From the NCBI GenBank assembly GCA_038503075.1, contig JBCAML010000023.1, forward strand, positions 186,001 through 250,000: a DNA stretch of 64,000 bases, written 5' to 3'. The notes beneath the pieces are model-generated. The model made no database searches, was not told the origin of the DNA, and saw nothing but the letters and a program-made list of their open reading frames with translations. Position numbers and translations under genes: made by a program. This document shows positions 12,088 through 24,429 of the stretch, piece by piece (the stretch's first letter is position 1; each line of letters starts with the position of its first letter). This DNA comes from Gyromitra esculenta. Taxonomy: Eukaryota > Ascomycota > Pezizomycetes > Pezizales > Discinaceae.

Positions 12088-13056
12088 TACAGTTACCTTG
12101 GGGCTATGGTTGTTGCAAAGCTGTGTTCTGAAATCTGGAAGTACTACCGTATAATTTCTGTTATAAGGAACGAGCCAGACTGAGACAGCAAGTTAAAATT
12201 GTATTTGTTGACTCTAGTTGGAAAACCGTTGAGGCTCAACTAGAGAACAACCAGTGAACAAACCTACCAAGATCGAGCCAATAACCTAAACAGTATGAAT
12301 CCTGTCACTTCGACCAGTAATATCACAATCTTCTTGTGTGGTCTCAGGCTTGTCTCGCTCCTTGCGACCGAGTTTACATGGAGTGGCGCAGGCGGGGTGA
12401 AACTCGCCAACCAACATCACTCTAGACTACGGGGGCTCATAAATTTTTACAGAAAGTAGGGAGGCTTTAGAGAGAGAATTAAGTGTTACCTTGCGAAAAA
12501 AAGAGCATCAGAATGTCGAGCATGAAGGGAGGCATCACCGCTAGCACAATCCCTGGTGACGAGAAAACCTTTTCCATACCATGCACTTGGCAGCGCCCCC
12601 TCCCGGATACCTTAGAAACAAAGCCTGCAGATAAAGTGACGCTTTAAGTGGTGGATTGGAGCCGTTTTCGAACACATTTTTATTTTAAAAGAACTGGTGG
12701 ATTATTGTTCCCCAGGCTAGAGAGCTGCCAAGCCTTTTCACGTCACCAACGAGTCTCTCCAGCTCACCAACGAGTCCCCCCCAGCTCACCAACAAGTCCT
12801 CCCTTCTTCACTGACAAGTACCTCCTTACTCATTGATAGATTCGCCGACAATTCTTTCCAATTGTTTCGAGGTACCTCACGATGGAATTAATGCCTCGCG
12901 GTGGAGCTAGGCTCCTGGTCAAACTTGACTCCTTACTAGCTACGCGCGAAGTCAAAGAGATAGCTTTTTGCTAGAGATAAAGACCAACCCAGCGCCGACA
13001 AAATTTTCCCCATCACAAACGAATCACCCTTATTCGACAGCATTTAAATTTACAGC
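12088..13056. other. No gene recognised; repeat fragments
   Basis: At 12146-12200 there is a single end ('taccgtataatttctgttat', 'aaggaacgagccagactgag') matching the left end of the transposon at 55771. The segment 12565-12612 is the reverse complement of 60768-60815. 'ctcaccaacgagtc' is repeated three times at about 12745-12800. Confidence 0.5.
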
Positions 13057-15302
13057 ATGGAGACAGACTGGCAAAAACGATGGGAGGAACATGCTTCCTC
13101 TGTTGGCCCAGCCAAAGTGTATACAAAGAGCACGGAATCAACCCGACAAGTCGTAATGAGTCAATGGAACCGGTTAGTAAATAATAGCACACTCTACTTT
13201 ACTCTACTAATATGCAAAGCTTTCATGCCACGGTGTCCCGCCTACCTCCCGAGGAGGCTTGGGAGCGTATCAGCGCAAGAAGCATAAAATGTTTCCTTGA
13301 ATGGAAGTGTGCGACATCACGTGTCAAGTTCCAATCTACGATCAACACCACCTTCAAATAAATTCAGTTAATACACGCGGATAAATTTGTGCGTAGGCTT
13401 ACGCTTGACATCAATTTAGAAGTAAAAGCAGTAAGTTCAACGTTCAACCTAGTACAATTTCTCCTGCGGGATGCTGAGCGTCATAATAGTACATTGAGAA
13501 AGTCTTGACAAAAAACTATCAACTCCTAGTTGGCGATGTAAACGAGAAACAGGTGGTCTCAGCAATCGATTTCGTTTGCCTTATGAAAGGCCTATGGAAA
13601 TGGAAGCAATACCAGCCTGATATTAAGCTGGTCCAATGTTCATTTAATGCCAAAATAATGGCGTATACGGCAGCAAGACCGGGCACTGTTATGGCAACGG
13701 ATGTTTACAAAAGCGAGGCGCTTTGTTATAAGGTATTGAACTGCCTAGCCCCTTATTCTGGGGATGCATGACTGATAGCTATAAGCATGTGAGTTTGAGG
13801 CTAGTCGAACGTCTACCCGGGGAGTACAAATTTGCGCTCAAGGTGAAAATGGACAAGTTTAAATGCCAAAGAGAAAGCAATACACCGTAAGCTGCGGAAC
13901 TAATTATCATTTTGTTAAATCTTCTAACGATTTCTCTTTAGCATAACGTTTACCCTCCACGAAAACAGTAGCCCACTTCTCTGTTCGGTGTTTGATTTCA
14001 TTGTTTTGGCTTTTGCCAACCAAGCATTCTCCGACATTGAGTCACCAGAAGACTTATACAGATTTCGGATTTCAGGAAATACGGACACCATGGAAATTCC
14101 CTTTAAGCATGAGCTGTTGGATGTACCGATATGCCGTAACGCTGACGGGAGACCCGTGACGGATAATATGGTCAGTAAAATGCTCGTAAATGGAGGGGTG
14201 CACGCTGGCTTCAAAAAAAAGTTCACGAACTATTGGCTACGAAGGGGGGCGGCAAATGCAATAAACAGTAAGCTACCTATTCGAGGAGGGATTAAGTCTG
14301 TCAGTCATTTGGCCGCACAAACTTGGCAAAGACCCGGCCTTGCTTAATCTCGACCCAGTTATTTCTCTTTGGGGTAGCATGTTCAATTGCTGATTTTAGA
14401 GCTTAGAGGTCGCCACAATCGCGGAGCGAAACCTAGCGCTAGGCCATAGCGATGGACAGGTTTATGAGAAGCACTATCACAATAGAACCCTTGAAATTGA
14501 CTCCCAGTCAGCTTTTCTCGGTTCGGCTCCACAGCTAGAGCTCTTCGCAGCCCTCAAATGTATCGAAAGGAACCCTGCAGCCCCCACCAAATTAGATGAA
14601 ACCCTAAAGAAAGAAATTTGGGAGAGCGACCCTTACCTCCAGAAACTACTCAGCGAAAGGAGCACAATAGCGGACCATAAATCCGATGCCTATCGCATGG
14701 TAGATTTAGCGGTAAAAAGAAGAAAAGGAAAGCTCCGTTCGGACGGTTTTCAGCAACACCGATCCGCTTTCTTTGAGTCGGCCGGAAGGGAGGAAATACA
14801 GCGACAGCTAGCTGGGAAAGGGCCAACGCCATACATCGAGGACGAGCGCCACTATATGTCTGATTGGCATGCGTCTCTTGTGAAATCGATCCTTGATAAC
14901 AAGGATCCAGATTACTCCCGTCCAGAGGTTATCAGGGACCTTCTCCGTTTTTGTCTTCCGGGTAACTCGGCAGCTTACCTACATGTACCTGAGCATCACT
15001 ACCCAGATATCATAGCTGAAGGTCACCCAGCCTCCCCCGGAACAAAGTTTTGCTTCGAAGCCCCGGAAGTTTCCAAACAGAAAACAAAAGTCCATAGGGA
15101 ACAATCGAAGGTTTCAAAGCAAAGACTAAACTGCACTCTCTGCCCCAAATTTTATTCAAACCGTGGTAACCTCAAGCGTCATATTGACAGAGTGCATCTA
15201 CCTCTGAGCGTTCCGACCCCGTGTATCCTCTGCGGAGCCAAGTGCAACACTACGGAGCACGTTAGGAATCACTGGGCTACAGCTCATGATATATTCTCGT
15301 AG
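13057..15302 (+). pseudogene. DUF3435 tyrosine recombinase (Starship captain family), one nonsense codon
   Basis: Predicted site-specific DNA recombinase of the fungal DUF3435 family, which includes the captain recombinases of Starship elements. Six exons (13057-13172, 13220-13430, 13490-13732, 13786-13886, 13942-14267, 14407-15302) join in one frame of 631 codons. Five GT-AG introns separate them. Family landmarks appear in order: an N-terminal STRQVVMSQWNR helix, FLEWK...SRVKFQST, TAARPGTVM with the first catalytic Arg, EALCYK, then FTLHENSSPLLC and VLAFANQAF. LRRGAANAI supplies the second Arg, followed by ERNLALGHSDG and YEKHYHNR with the candidate nucleophile Tyr. The C-terminus has two C2H2-like fingers (CTLCPKFYSNRGNLKRHIDRVH and CILC...H...H). 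The only break is TAA at 13359-13361, replacing a variable residue. A 45-nt in-phase stretch, 13323-13367, begins gt and ends ag and could splice the stop out, but this would remove a conserved segment. Most likely a recently inactivated gene. Confidence 0.85.
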
Positions 15303-15308
15303 TTAAGT

Positions 15309-15433
15309 CTTCGAAGTGTGTCTGTTTTCGTTGTGTGTTAAATCATCGTTTCATTGTTTTAAATCTGGTACAAGAATGCCACATGCAACCGAAGTTATAG
15401 CGTGAACAAAATCCCTTCAAAGTGTGTCTGTTT
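15309..15433 (+). repeat. 87-bp insert flanked by 19-bp direct repeats (copy 1)
   Basis: An 87-bp sequence (15328-15414) is bracketed by CTTCGAAGTGTGTCTGTTT (15309-15327) and the same word with one mismatch (15415-15433). About 75 bp of the insert matches a second 87-bp insert at 47984-48070, which has a different flanking repeat. It begins 25 bp after the stop codon of the DUF3435 gene. The flanks look like target-site duplications. The insert has no terminal inverted repeats and no poly(A) tract. Confidence 0.75.
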
Positions 15434-16266
15434 GCTACATATATATATCCCTTAGCCCCTTCATTGCTATAGTCTACTTCCACTCTTCCTCGTCCGTTTC
15501 CCACTCATTTTTAAAGGCGCCCACCTATGTAGTTATATATCAATAAATAAAGGGAGAACGTTTAGGATACCACGTTTCTACGAGTTTGTATGCCGGATAT
15601 CGCAACTACTTTGCTCCAACCGCGCCCACCTACCCACCACAACGCTACTACCTACATCATGTAGATTTCACACCTAAAAACCTTTTTTATCGCAATTTAA
15701 TTTATTTAAGAATATTAAGAGAAAAATAGAATAGCGCTCGATTTTCCGTGATTTTATTACTTCCAATCTAAGGTTTTCTATACCTGGCTAGGTTGGTCTA
15801 AGGGGTAAGCAACTAATGGTATTGTTGCTGGTGTTGGCTTACCTAAGTGGTTGACAAGCATGATGCAACAGGCTGTTACGTGAGTTTCCTTTTAGGCAAC
15901 AAACAAGGACAACCTAACCCACACCTTCTTCAAAAAAAGATTTGTTAGTAAAGCCACAATAAAAAAAACACAATCTGTTGGAGCCACCAAATCTGTGGCC
16001 ACACATTTTCATCTCTTGGTAAGCTCCCAAAAGCCTCTTTTGCTGTTCTCAGGACTCTGATTGGTCAAAATCATCTAAAGGTGTGGACAAGCTTGCCCAA
16101 GTCCCCTCCAACACCTTCTCACACCATAAGGCTGTATGTATACCTTCCCGGTGGGCATAATGTCAATGGGACTGCGAACGACGTATGAGACATGTCTAGT
16201 AATTGGGGGGGCCCGAGCATATGCTAAAGAGTAGAGACAGAGGTAGTACGAAAAGAGTATATTGAG
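15434..16266. other. No gene recognised
   Basis: AT-rich intergenic DNA. The segment 15960-16130 has related words near its edges ('ctgttggagccacc', 'cccctccaacacc') that could be weak inverted ends of an element about 150 bp long, but the match is too short to call. Confidence 0.45.
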
Positions 16267-16378
16267 TACTCATGTCACCAGTATTATTGTCAGTCACATG
16301 ACGGATTTGACCAATTGAAACCGAATCTCCCATCCATTAGTCAACCTGTGACCGACATTACTTCTGGCGACATGAGTA
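16267..16378. mobile_element. MITE, family E (TACTCATGTCGCCAG ends)
   Basis: A 112-bp element, left end TACTCATGTCACCAG, right end CTGGCGACATGAGTA, TA at both borders. Internal words 'tattattgtcagtcac' and 'ccattagtca' are shared with copies at 36140, 38777, 39570 and 39791. It is noncoding. Confidence 0.9.
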
Positions 16379-16439
16379 GAGGGTAGATTTCACGGATGGA
16401 ACCGGGTGATAGGTTGAGATGAGGTTGTTTGAAGTAAGC

Positions 16440-16782
16440 GAAGGATCGTTTGGGTATAATGGCTTTGTTGTTCGGTTACGTTTCGGTTATTGTCGGGTTG
16501 GCGATTGTGTTACTGGAAAGCGGGGTATTTAAGCGAAGGATTTCGGTCGTTTCTGTTCTCTTTTCTTCTTTCCTTAAGCAACGTTCTCGTTTACCTTCTC
16601 CTGTAATTGACGGAATACTATCTCGATTCTATCTCAGAATCCTCGCTGTCGCTGTGAAACATCGCCGCATTTCGCTCGAAAGATACCCACTATAACCCGT
16701 AATCATCGCCCTTCTCGAACGTTGCAAGATCTCGCTAAGAAGATCGCTCACCTTCGTGATACCGGCGCTTAACGAGAGACTG
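16440..16782 (+). mobile_element. Solo LTR, second Ty3-type family
   Basis: Resembles the LTRs at 20605-21012 in layout: a TATA-like 'gtatttaagcgaagg', then 'ttcttctttccttaagcaac', then 'cctcgctgtcgc', ending 'ttcgtgataccggcgcttaa'. The sequence is distinct enough to be a separate family. A related minus-strand copy is at 26388-26715. Borders are approximate and no target duplication was found. An open frame through it is a chance reading. Confidence 0.6.
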
Positions 16783-17054
16783 AACCGTGAGAGTAGAGTA
16801 ATAAATACCGCTTAATTGGCGAGAACTGGAACAGAGCTAGGAGGTTGAAGTCAGAAGTGGCAAGAGGGGGCAAGAAAATTCCTATTTTTGGTGTAGCGAG
16901 TGGTGAAGACATTGTTGTCAAACCTTTCTTAGTAAGGTTTTCCAGCCACACTTTGTTTGAACGTTCTAGCTCCATTCTCATTCTCGCCAGTTAATGCGGT
17001 AGTTGGTGGATGGCTTACCAAAGTCGTGGCCCTGCCAAAATAGAGTATAGGGAG

Positions 17055-17463
17055 TCTCAAGGAGCGAGATTCTCGACAAGCTCTCAGGTATCCCCCGAGA
17101 TAAGCAGTGCTACTTGAACGAGAATCTAACAACAAGAGTGTATACAGGAATTCCACCGGCTCTACGTGTTCTTCAAGTAAATGGGAACTTGAGGACGACG
17201 ACGGCAAAAGGTTACGAGGTGTAATCGAGAATTGTATTGTGAAGTACAATAATGTGCTATAGAAGGCGTTGCTTAAAAAGAAGAGAAAGAAAAGTACAAT
17301 AAGAGGGGAAGGCCCTTTGCTTATATACTAACAATCCGACCCTTCGATGACAAACACATGACTCATTGCAATAAAAACCAAAGGAAACACAAAGAACAAC
17401 AACAAAACTTAACAACCATGTACCTCTGCTCCTAAAGAACAAGCGAAAACAACCGTCCATGAA
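17055..17463 (-). mobile_element. Solo LTR of the 20.6-kb retrotransposon family
   Basis: Minus-strand LTR running from 'tctcaaggagcgag' to 'ccgtccatga', with the promoter-like 'tatata' region and 'gttgcttaa' tract of the family. No clear target duplication is visible, so this copy may be older or truncated. Confidence 0.75.
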
Positions 17464-17867
17464 ACCATGTCTTACACTACCTGTGGAAACGGCGCATGTG
17501 CCCACTACAAGACATACACGTTATCCCGAAAGCCTATGCATCCTCCTGCTGATAAATATTCGAGGCCCACATTGTGGGATCTTTCTCTGCCCCACCCGCT
17601 TCTCTTTCCGTTCCCATCATGCGTCTCCAGAATCTTCCCACTTGAACTCTCACGCTATCTTTGGCATACACCACGTTAATCTTAATTTAATATACATTAT
17701 GGGAAAACTGGGTGTTTCTGGTACAGCATTGGTGCGCTATTCTGCAGAATACTAAATTAGGTTGGTTGTGTTACAGAATTTTCTATCCAACTCAGTAGCT
17801 CTTTCAACTTAAAACCATATTTCACACCGATTCGGTAGCGAAAACACCTCTCTTTCCGCCATTGTAG

Positions 17868-18138
17868 TACTCATATCGCTAGATTTATAATGCTAGACAA
17901 CTAAAGTCTGACTATGGATACTGAGTATGATAATGGGTACGAAAGTGAAACACTATGAAGTTGATTAACTTTGGGGGTATAGAAAGTTATAATAATTAAG
18001 ATACATTGTCTAAAGTGTACTGAAGTTGCTGCCACTCCCACAATGCTACTTTTTGCTGTATCTCTTACCACAGATGTGATAATTCTGACCTTAGTCAGAA
18101 TTTAGTCATCTGAAATTATAAATCTGGCGACATGAGTA
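17868..18138. mobile_element. MITE, family F (TACTCATGTCGCCAGATTTATAA ends)
   Basis: A 271-bp element whose ends are 'tactcatatcgctagattta' and 'tataaatctggcgacatgag'. A copy in the opposite orientation is at 39081-39365. The interior is shared (e.g. 'ttataataattaagatacat', 'tgtctaaagtgtact'). It is noncoding. Confidence 0.85.
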
Positions 18139-19151
18139 TTGAGCTTGGTGAAAAAGGATTCAAGCCACAAAGTTTGATCATTTAGATTCTTGCTCTCTGT
18201 GTAAGCCATGGGGCAGAGCTGGGCCGTATTTCACGAACATGTTTCTTAGAAAACAACAGCACCGGACTATAATGAAGGAGCAGAATCAGCTTGAGGACAA
18301 TTATAAAGGACTAGCTATTTACCCGTGAAGAACACCAAAATCAAAGTTTAGGAAACGAGCTTGACAAAAATTACTCAATTACCGTTAAGCAAATTCTATT
18401 TTCAACACTATAGAAGCAACGAAAACGGCTGCACAGGTGATTGAAAACATGAAATCTGAAATACTTTAAACACAATTTGCTATGCCACTGAAGAAATGAA
18501 CTATTACTACCACAAAACCACAAACAGCAAATGGAATCATTTTTTCCCTTGTCGTGCCTGGTTGTTCAGATGGCTTCAGAGCTTCTAACAATGTCCCTCT
18601 TTCCGCTGTTGCCAGTGAGATCAAAGCTGTTAGCAACACTTCGAGAATTGTGCTCGTATGAGATGAGGCACCATCTAATTCAACTCACAAAGACAACGGT
18701 GCGAAAAAACAATAACCGACTGCCACGGAAATGGGAGCAACTAGCAACCAAGAAAAAAACATGACAAAATCAAGAAAAGAAAAGAAAACCAAAAACCATT
18801 TCTTCAACTCACGTCATCAGTTTTGTTGTTGATCATGTGACTGACAACAAAACTGGCGACATGAGTATACCCTGTAAGTTGAAAAAAATTCTTAAAAGGT
18901 AATACCACAACAACACAGTAATATAATAAATATAAAACGAGAGAGCAGGAATAACAAAGTAGTCTCCAACATATAGTGCCCAGAAAGCGAATGCCGAAAG
19001 GAAAACAGTAGAAGATTCATCGTCGGTGTTGCTTGGGCCGTCCTCACAATCGTCGTTCTCAGTATTGTCTTTATTGTTTGTTTTGTAGTTGTTGTTAACA
19101 CCCCTAATGAGAAAATCTTTTCCACTGTCAGCTTCAAGCAAAGTAGAAGAG
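18139..19151. other. No gene recognised; MITE fragment
   Basis: At 18832-18869 'atgtgactgacaacaaaact' followed by 'ggcgacatgagta' is a solo right end related to the family E MITE. Adjacent minus-strand open frames (about 18833-19176) have hydrophobic stretches but no supported gene structure. Confidence 0.45.
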
Positions 19152-19558
19152 TCTCAAGGGGTGAGGATCTCGTCAAGCTCTCAGGTATCCCCAGAGATGA
19201 GCTGTGCTACTTGTACGAGAAACTAACAACCAGAGTTTAAGCGAAGTTTCCACAGGCTCTACCTGTTCGCAAGTTATGATGACTCGAAAGTGGCAGCGAC
19301 GAAGGTTACGAGGTGTAACCAAGGTTTGTATTGCGAAATACAAAGAGTGTGCTATAGAAGACGTTGCTTAAAGAAAGAAGAAGGAAAAGTATGACAAAAG
19401 GGGAAAATCCTTCGCTTATATACCCATATTCCATTTCTTTGATGACAAACGTATGACTGATTGTAACCGAAACCAAGGGAAGCATAATAAACAATAACCG
19501 AACGAAGAAACCAAACACCCATGCGACCAACCCTACAATTAAACAACCATCCATGAAA
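19152..19558 (-). mobile_element. Solo LTR with 5-bp target duplication
   Basis: A 407-bp LTR of the 20.6-kb family on the minus strand, starting 'tctcaaggggtgag' and ending 'ccatccatgaaa'. The flanking pentamer AAGAG is present on both sides (19147-19151 and 19559-19563). A 197-codon open frame overlapping it reads the LTR and flank and is not a gene. Confidence 0.85.
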
Positions 19559-20599
19559 AAGAGATAAAAACTCAAATGGACATGGGAGCATAGGGCATAT
19601 GAATTGCCAAAGGTACGCTCAACGGGCAAACCTGGGTTGCAAACACAGACTGTTGCAGCGATAATCGGGTACAGCGCTTGAGATTCAGTAAGCTGGTGGA
19701 GGGATATAATGAGCTTAAACAGGATAGAATTTTTGAAAACGTATAAGATAGTAATAGAATAAATGACTATTTGCGATACAGATTTAACTACTGAAATCCC
19801 CTGACTAAATACTCTTTGTCCTTCATACAATAAACCTGTTACCACAAGAGAATATGCCCGTCGGGCTAATACAAAGTAAATCCTCCGTCGGCTAAACATC
19901 CATCCGTTTCTCTCTGTATGCCAAGCCTAAATAGTAACATAGGTAAAAGCACCTTATTGCAATAAGAATTGGTAGTTGTGTGTTGAGATTGGATATACTT
20001 GTACTTGTATTCTCATGATTGTTTTAAAACGGGCTATCTCTGTACACCATATAAAATAGGTTAGCTTCGGGGCGTTCGTATGACATGTGGATCTGGCACA
20101 TTTTAAAGATGTTGTGAGAATACGAATACTGTGATCGAAAAAATTAAGTAAGGGCTAAGGTCCTTCCTTATATGAGTGTATACTCACCCGCTGTTAGTTT
20201 CGTGAACGAGTGTTTTGAAATGATATGGCGCATGACACTCACACTAACACACACACCCTGTTTGCATGACCCATACAAGCAGGCAAGGGGCACCTAAAAA
20301 TATGCGGTGCATTAACGCTGTTGTGCCATAGCTTTGGAACTTTGTGTATGCTTTTTAATGTACTTCCTCACCTAAAATGCGAGTGAAACATCGTTGTTAT
20401 TATTAGTATTCTCCCCAAGGCACTGTGAGAAAAACCTCGGTCTCTTGTGACCCCATAGTGCTTGCCGCCTGTTGACCTTGGTGATGTGTTAAATTATTTC
20501 GGGCTTAAGCCCTCATCCGCCAGGGTTTCTATCCCCTAGGAACTAATCTAACATGGGCTCTAAGCCCACGAGGACTCCCAAAAAATGCCCTGCGAATCC
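19559..20599. other. No gene recognised
   Basis: Unassigned. A short segment at about 20005-20060 ('gtattctcatgattgtttta...cgggc') resembles 63403-63430, suggesting a further dispersed repeat. Confidence 0.45.
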
Positions 20600-20604
20600 C
20601 AATC

Positions 20605-21012
20605 TTTCATGGATGGTTGCTGGTTGTTCGGTTAGCAGTATAAGTGTTTTGTCGCGTTGCTTTGTTGATCGTTCTATATGTTTCCCTTGGTTTCCTTTAC
20701 AATGAGTCATACGTTTGTCATCAAAGGGTTGGATAATGGGTATATAAGCGAAGGGATTTCCCCTCTTGTTGTACTTTTTCTTCTCTTTCCTTAAGCAACG
20801 TCTTCTATCGTACACTCTTGTATTCTACCAATACAAACGCCGATTCTGTAGGATAACGCTTACGCTGTCGCCATCCTCGAGTCCTCTATACTGGAACACT
20901 TCGTAGAGCCTGTGGAACTGCGTAAAAACACTCTCGTCGCTTAGTTTATTCTTCAAGTAGCACTGCTTATCTCGGGGATACCGAGAGCTTGGAGATAAAC
21001 CTCGCCTTGAGA
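20605..21012 (+). repeat. 5' LTR of the chromovirus
   Basis: 408 bp, from 'tttcatggatggttg' to 'ctcgccttgaga'. It contains a TATA box ('gggtatataagcgaagg') about 20740-20756 and a pyrimidine-rich tract 'ttcttctctttccttaagc' after it, the probable promoter for the element. Confidence 0.88.
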
Positions 21013-21073
21013 TTACGTTCTTCCTCATGCACCTCTTCTGCATTCTTCACGCTGCACAAACCCCAACGCCACC

Positions 21074-22240
21074 ATGACCAATCCCGCCCCGCTCCTGGAC
21101 TTTCCCAACCTTCGAGAACTTCCAGGCTGCCGCCAACGCCGACCTCGCCTCAGCCTGAGGAAATTCGATCGCACACTACCAAACAACGGGTCGATAACCT
21201 CACGTATGCGGACCTACAACTGGAAGAAGCTACAAGAACGGAACAATATGACGGCAAGATTCAATACCTGAGTCCCAACTACAGGCGGCCAGCAATCGCC
21301 CGCCTTGAGCATCGCCCATAGCCTCCTGCTCACACTCAAGGAGGCCGCTCGGACAAGATGCGTCAGATAAATTCAATGGATCTCGCGATAAACTCCCCGG
21401 ATTCGTCCTGCAACTCCGATCAAGCTCTCGGTTAACGCCGCTTTCAGCAGCAACAATATGATATTGTATCTTTATTAAGCCGCCTTGAGGAGCCGCAGAA
21501 CAAATCCGCCACTCTGTCTCACGACGGGACTACCACTTGGAATAACGCCGCCGAATTGATTACCGCCTTGGAAACAGCGCCCGGAGACCCGACCCACTCG
21601 GAACAGCCCGCCGCGAGCTACGGCCGACAAGGGAAGCGAGATTCTCTGCTACGCTGCCGACTTTCAGCGAATCGTGGGGCGGTTGAACTACGATGAATCG
21701 GCAAAAAACGATGCCTTGGAGTTCGGAATGTCAGACGAAAAAGAAGCGTAGTGACCGTAGCGACTTTCCTCTGCACCTTCACCTCCTCTGCGCCTTCCTC
21801 CTCCGCTTGGATAATCGTATCCGAGCAAGAGAAGAAAGAAAGAAAAACGCTGCCCGTAACACCATGGGACAGTTCACCGCCTCTGCCGCCCCGCCGCCTT
21901 TACACTGCTTCTCATGCTTTCGCCCAGGAGGGCTTGTCCCCATGGATCTCTCGTTCGGCCGAACCTCGCACTCTCGCCTGCGAACAACGCTATGTTCGGA
22001 TCAACGGAAGAAGGAAGCTGTCGCCCGAAGAAAAAACATGGAGACAGACCAATAACCGCTGCCTGTTCTGCGCGGAGAAGACACATCTTCTCCAACTGCC
22101 CCTCCGCCTCCAAACGCCCCGCAATGAGAGGAGCCGCTATTAACGCCCCGCCGCCTCCTGCTTCCTCTGTTTTTCCACCGCCCCTGCCACCTCGTTTTTC
22201 CGCCTTTGACGCAACAGACTCAGTTGAGTCTTTAAACTAG
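21074..22240 (+). pseudogene. Retrotransposon gag remnant
   Basis: Starts at ATG 21074, 62 bp after the 5' LTR. The reading continues through several frame changes. At about 22055-22110 a CCHC zinc knuckle can be seen only by combining two frames: CLFC in one and HIFSNC in the next, so a frameshift splits the nucleic-acid-binding motif. A proline-rich tail follows. It would have formed the structural core of the particle. Confidence 0.7.
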
Positions 22241-22323
22241 TTCAACCAGAGTCGCCTTGTGGCCCTGCTGCAGTTTCTTTTCTCCTTTGTCGGCGTTTTC
22301 TATTTACGGGTTCTCAGTATCGG

Positions 22324-22661
22324 ATGTGTGTGTGGAGGATAATTTAGATGGGGAACACTTTGTAGTTACATGTAGCCTTTCCCACCAAAAAAAAATTATA
22401 AAAACACACGCACTTCTTGACACTGGAGCCTCAGGATTCGCTTTCATTGACGAAAACTTTGTGCGTCACCATTCACTGCCTTTATCTCCCCTAAAAACCC
22501 CTCGCCAATTGGAAGTTATTGTCGGCCGTACAATTGCCTCGGGAGATATTACGAACCTTTGCCACCTAGAGCTTTCCATCCAACAACATACTGAGAAGGC
22601 CCCTTCTTCGTTAAAGCTAGGCCACTACCCTTTAGTACTCCTTATCCCTCGAATGGAATGA
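22324..22661 (+). pseudogene. Retrotransposon aspartic protease
   Basis: The frame contains ALLDTGASGFAFIDENF, the active-site DTGA motif of retroviral-type aspartic proteases, within a region of about 110 residues, the usual domain size. The frame ends in a stop at 22659-22661 before the reverse transcriptase, so pol is broken here. Confidence 0.8.
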
Positions 22662-22919
22662 TCTGACATCTACAATTGGCGAACAAAAGCATTGAATTCA
22701 ATTCTGAATTCTGCACCACCCACTGTGCCCCTAAGCAACCCGTCGTCTCAGCCGCCGCTATTCCCCCTCCAGCCAAACTAAACGCCGCCTTTATCGGCGC
22801 AGCTAGCTTCCGCATGCTCGCCAGGAAGAAGGGTATTCAAGTGTATTCTATGTCCCTCTATGAAATTAATAGGGTTCTTGATAGCAAGACCACTAAAGAG
22901 GAATGGAGACAGCGAATAC

Positions 22920-24292
22920 CTGCCGAATACCATGAGTACCTGGATATGTTTGATAAAACAAAAGCGCACAAGGACTCATAAGTCGCACTACGACCACCGT
23001 ATCACCCTTCAGGAAGGCAAGGAACCCCATTCGGCCCACTCTATGGTATGTCGCGAGATGAACTCTTAGTTCTAAAAAAGTATATCGAGGACAACTTGGA
23101 GAAAGGATTCATCCGTCTTAAAGCTCATCTTCTGCCGGTTCAGTCTATTCGCCAAACCCGATGGTTGCCGTCTCTGTGTCGATTATCGTGGCCTCAATGC
23201 TCTCACGGTCAAGGACCGATATACATCCCCTTGATCGAAAGAAACCCTAGATCGCGCAAAAGCTCAGTGGTATTCGATCTCGAGAGACGGTTTCCACCAA
23301 ATTCGCATCGGCTGAGGGAGAAGAATGGAAAACCGCCTTTCGAACCCGATATGGTTTATACGAGTACATGGTAATGCCATTCGGCCTACAACGCCCCAGG
23401 CACATTCCAACGATTCGTGAACGACTCACTCAGGAATCGCGATCTTTCTGCGCGAACTTCGACGACATCCTCATCTATAGCGACACCCTTGCGAGCATAA
23501 AATGCATGTCAAACAGGTCCTAGATGCCTCAAAGCCAACGATATCCTCCTCAAACCTGAGAAGTGCGAATTTCATGTGCAGTCCATCAAATACCTGGCTA
23601 ATCCTTACGAAAGGCGTCAAGATGGACGAAGATAAATTAAAAGCCGTCCGAGACTGGAACCGCCCAAAGTCAATTAAAGATATACAAGCCTTTCTCGGCT
23701 TTGCAAACTTTTACCGTAGATTTATCTTGGGATTTTCTCGCCTTGCCGCCTCTCACCGCCTTCACCAAAAAGGGCACTGTTTCGAATGGACCGTTGAAGC
23801 CGAACTCGCTTTCGAAAGCGCTTAAAGACGCCTTCACTAAAGCCCTGTACTCATCCACTTCGATCCCAAGAAAAAGATCTTCGTTGAATCCGACGCTTGA
23901 CTTCGTCTCGGCGGTGTCTCTCAGCTCGATGACCAAGGCATACTGCATCCCGTAGCATTCTTCTCTAAGAAACACTCACCTGCTGAATGTAACTATGAGA
24001 TCTATGACAAAGAACTCCTAGCCATCATCCGCTGCTTCGAAGAATGGAGACCCGAACTCGAAGGATCCGAATTACCCATATCTGTCATTACCGACCATAA
24101 AAACTTAGAGTCTTTATGACTACTAAGCAACTTAATCGGAGGCAGGTCAGATGGGCAGAATACCTCTCACGTTTTGACTTTGTCATTACATACCGACCGG
24201 GAGTACAAGGAGGAAAGCCAGACGCTCTGACTCGGAGATCGGGAGATCTCACGAAGAAGGGGATGAAAGACTACAACACCAGCACCAAGTAG
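22920..24292 (+). pseudogene. Reverse transcriptase and RNase H, fragmented
   Basis: Landmarks appear in order across three frames: [17 protein letters not shown] around 23175-23222, [16 protein letters not shown] and MPFGL around 23290-23385, then FDDILIYS (the YxDD-type catalytic motif with Phe for Tyr) around 23458-23485. FLGFANFYRRFI follows at 23690-23725. RNase H features follow: an FVESDA-like block near 23880 and the end signature [12 protein letters not shown]...[10 protein letters not shown] at 24170-24240. Multiple frameshifts and stops separate them. Confidence 0.85.
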
Positions 24293-24429
24293 TCACGAAG
24301 GAAAGAAATCTAGATCCAAAGCTGAGTTTGTTTCGGGTTCTTTAACAAACGAACCCGCTGAATTGGATGCCCTCTCGAGATCTTAATAAACCAAGGATAT
24401 ATTGCTGACCCGTTCCCACAAAAAGTCTT

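Noticed and set aside
13323..13367. A 45-nt intron in the recombinase that would skip the stop codon
   Set aside because: It is in phase, but it would remove SRVKFQST and following residues that are conserved in the family as I know it. Kept only as a testable alternative.
19306..19899. 197-codon minus-strand open frame with hydrophobic stretches
   Set aside because: More than a third of it reads a solo LTR (19152-19558); the same frames appear in the other LTR copies. It has no gene structure.
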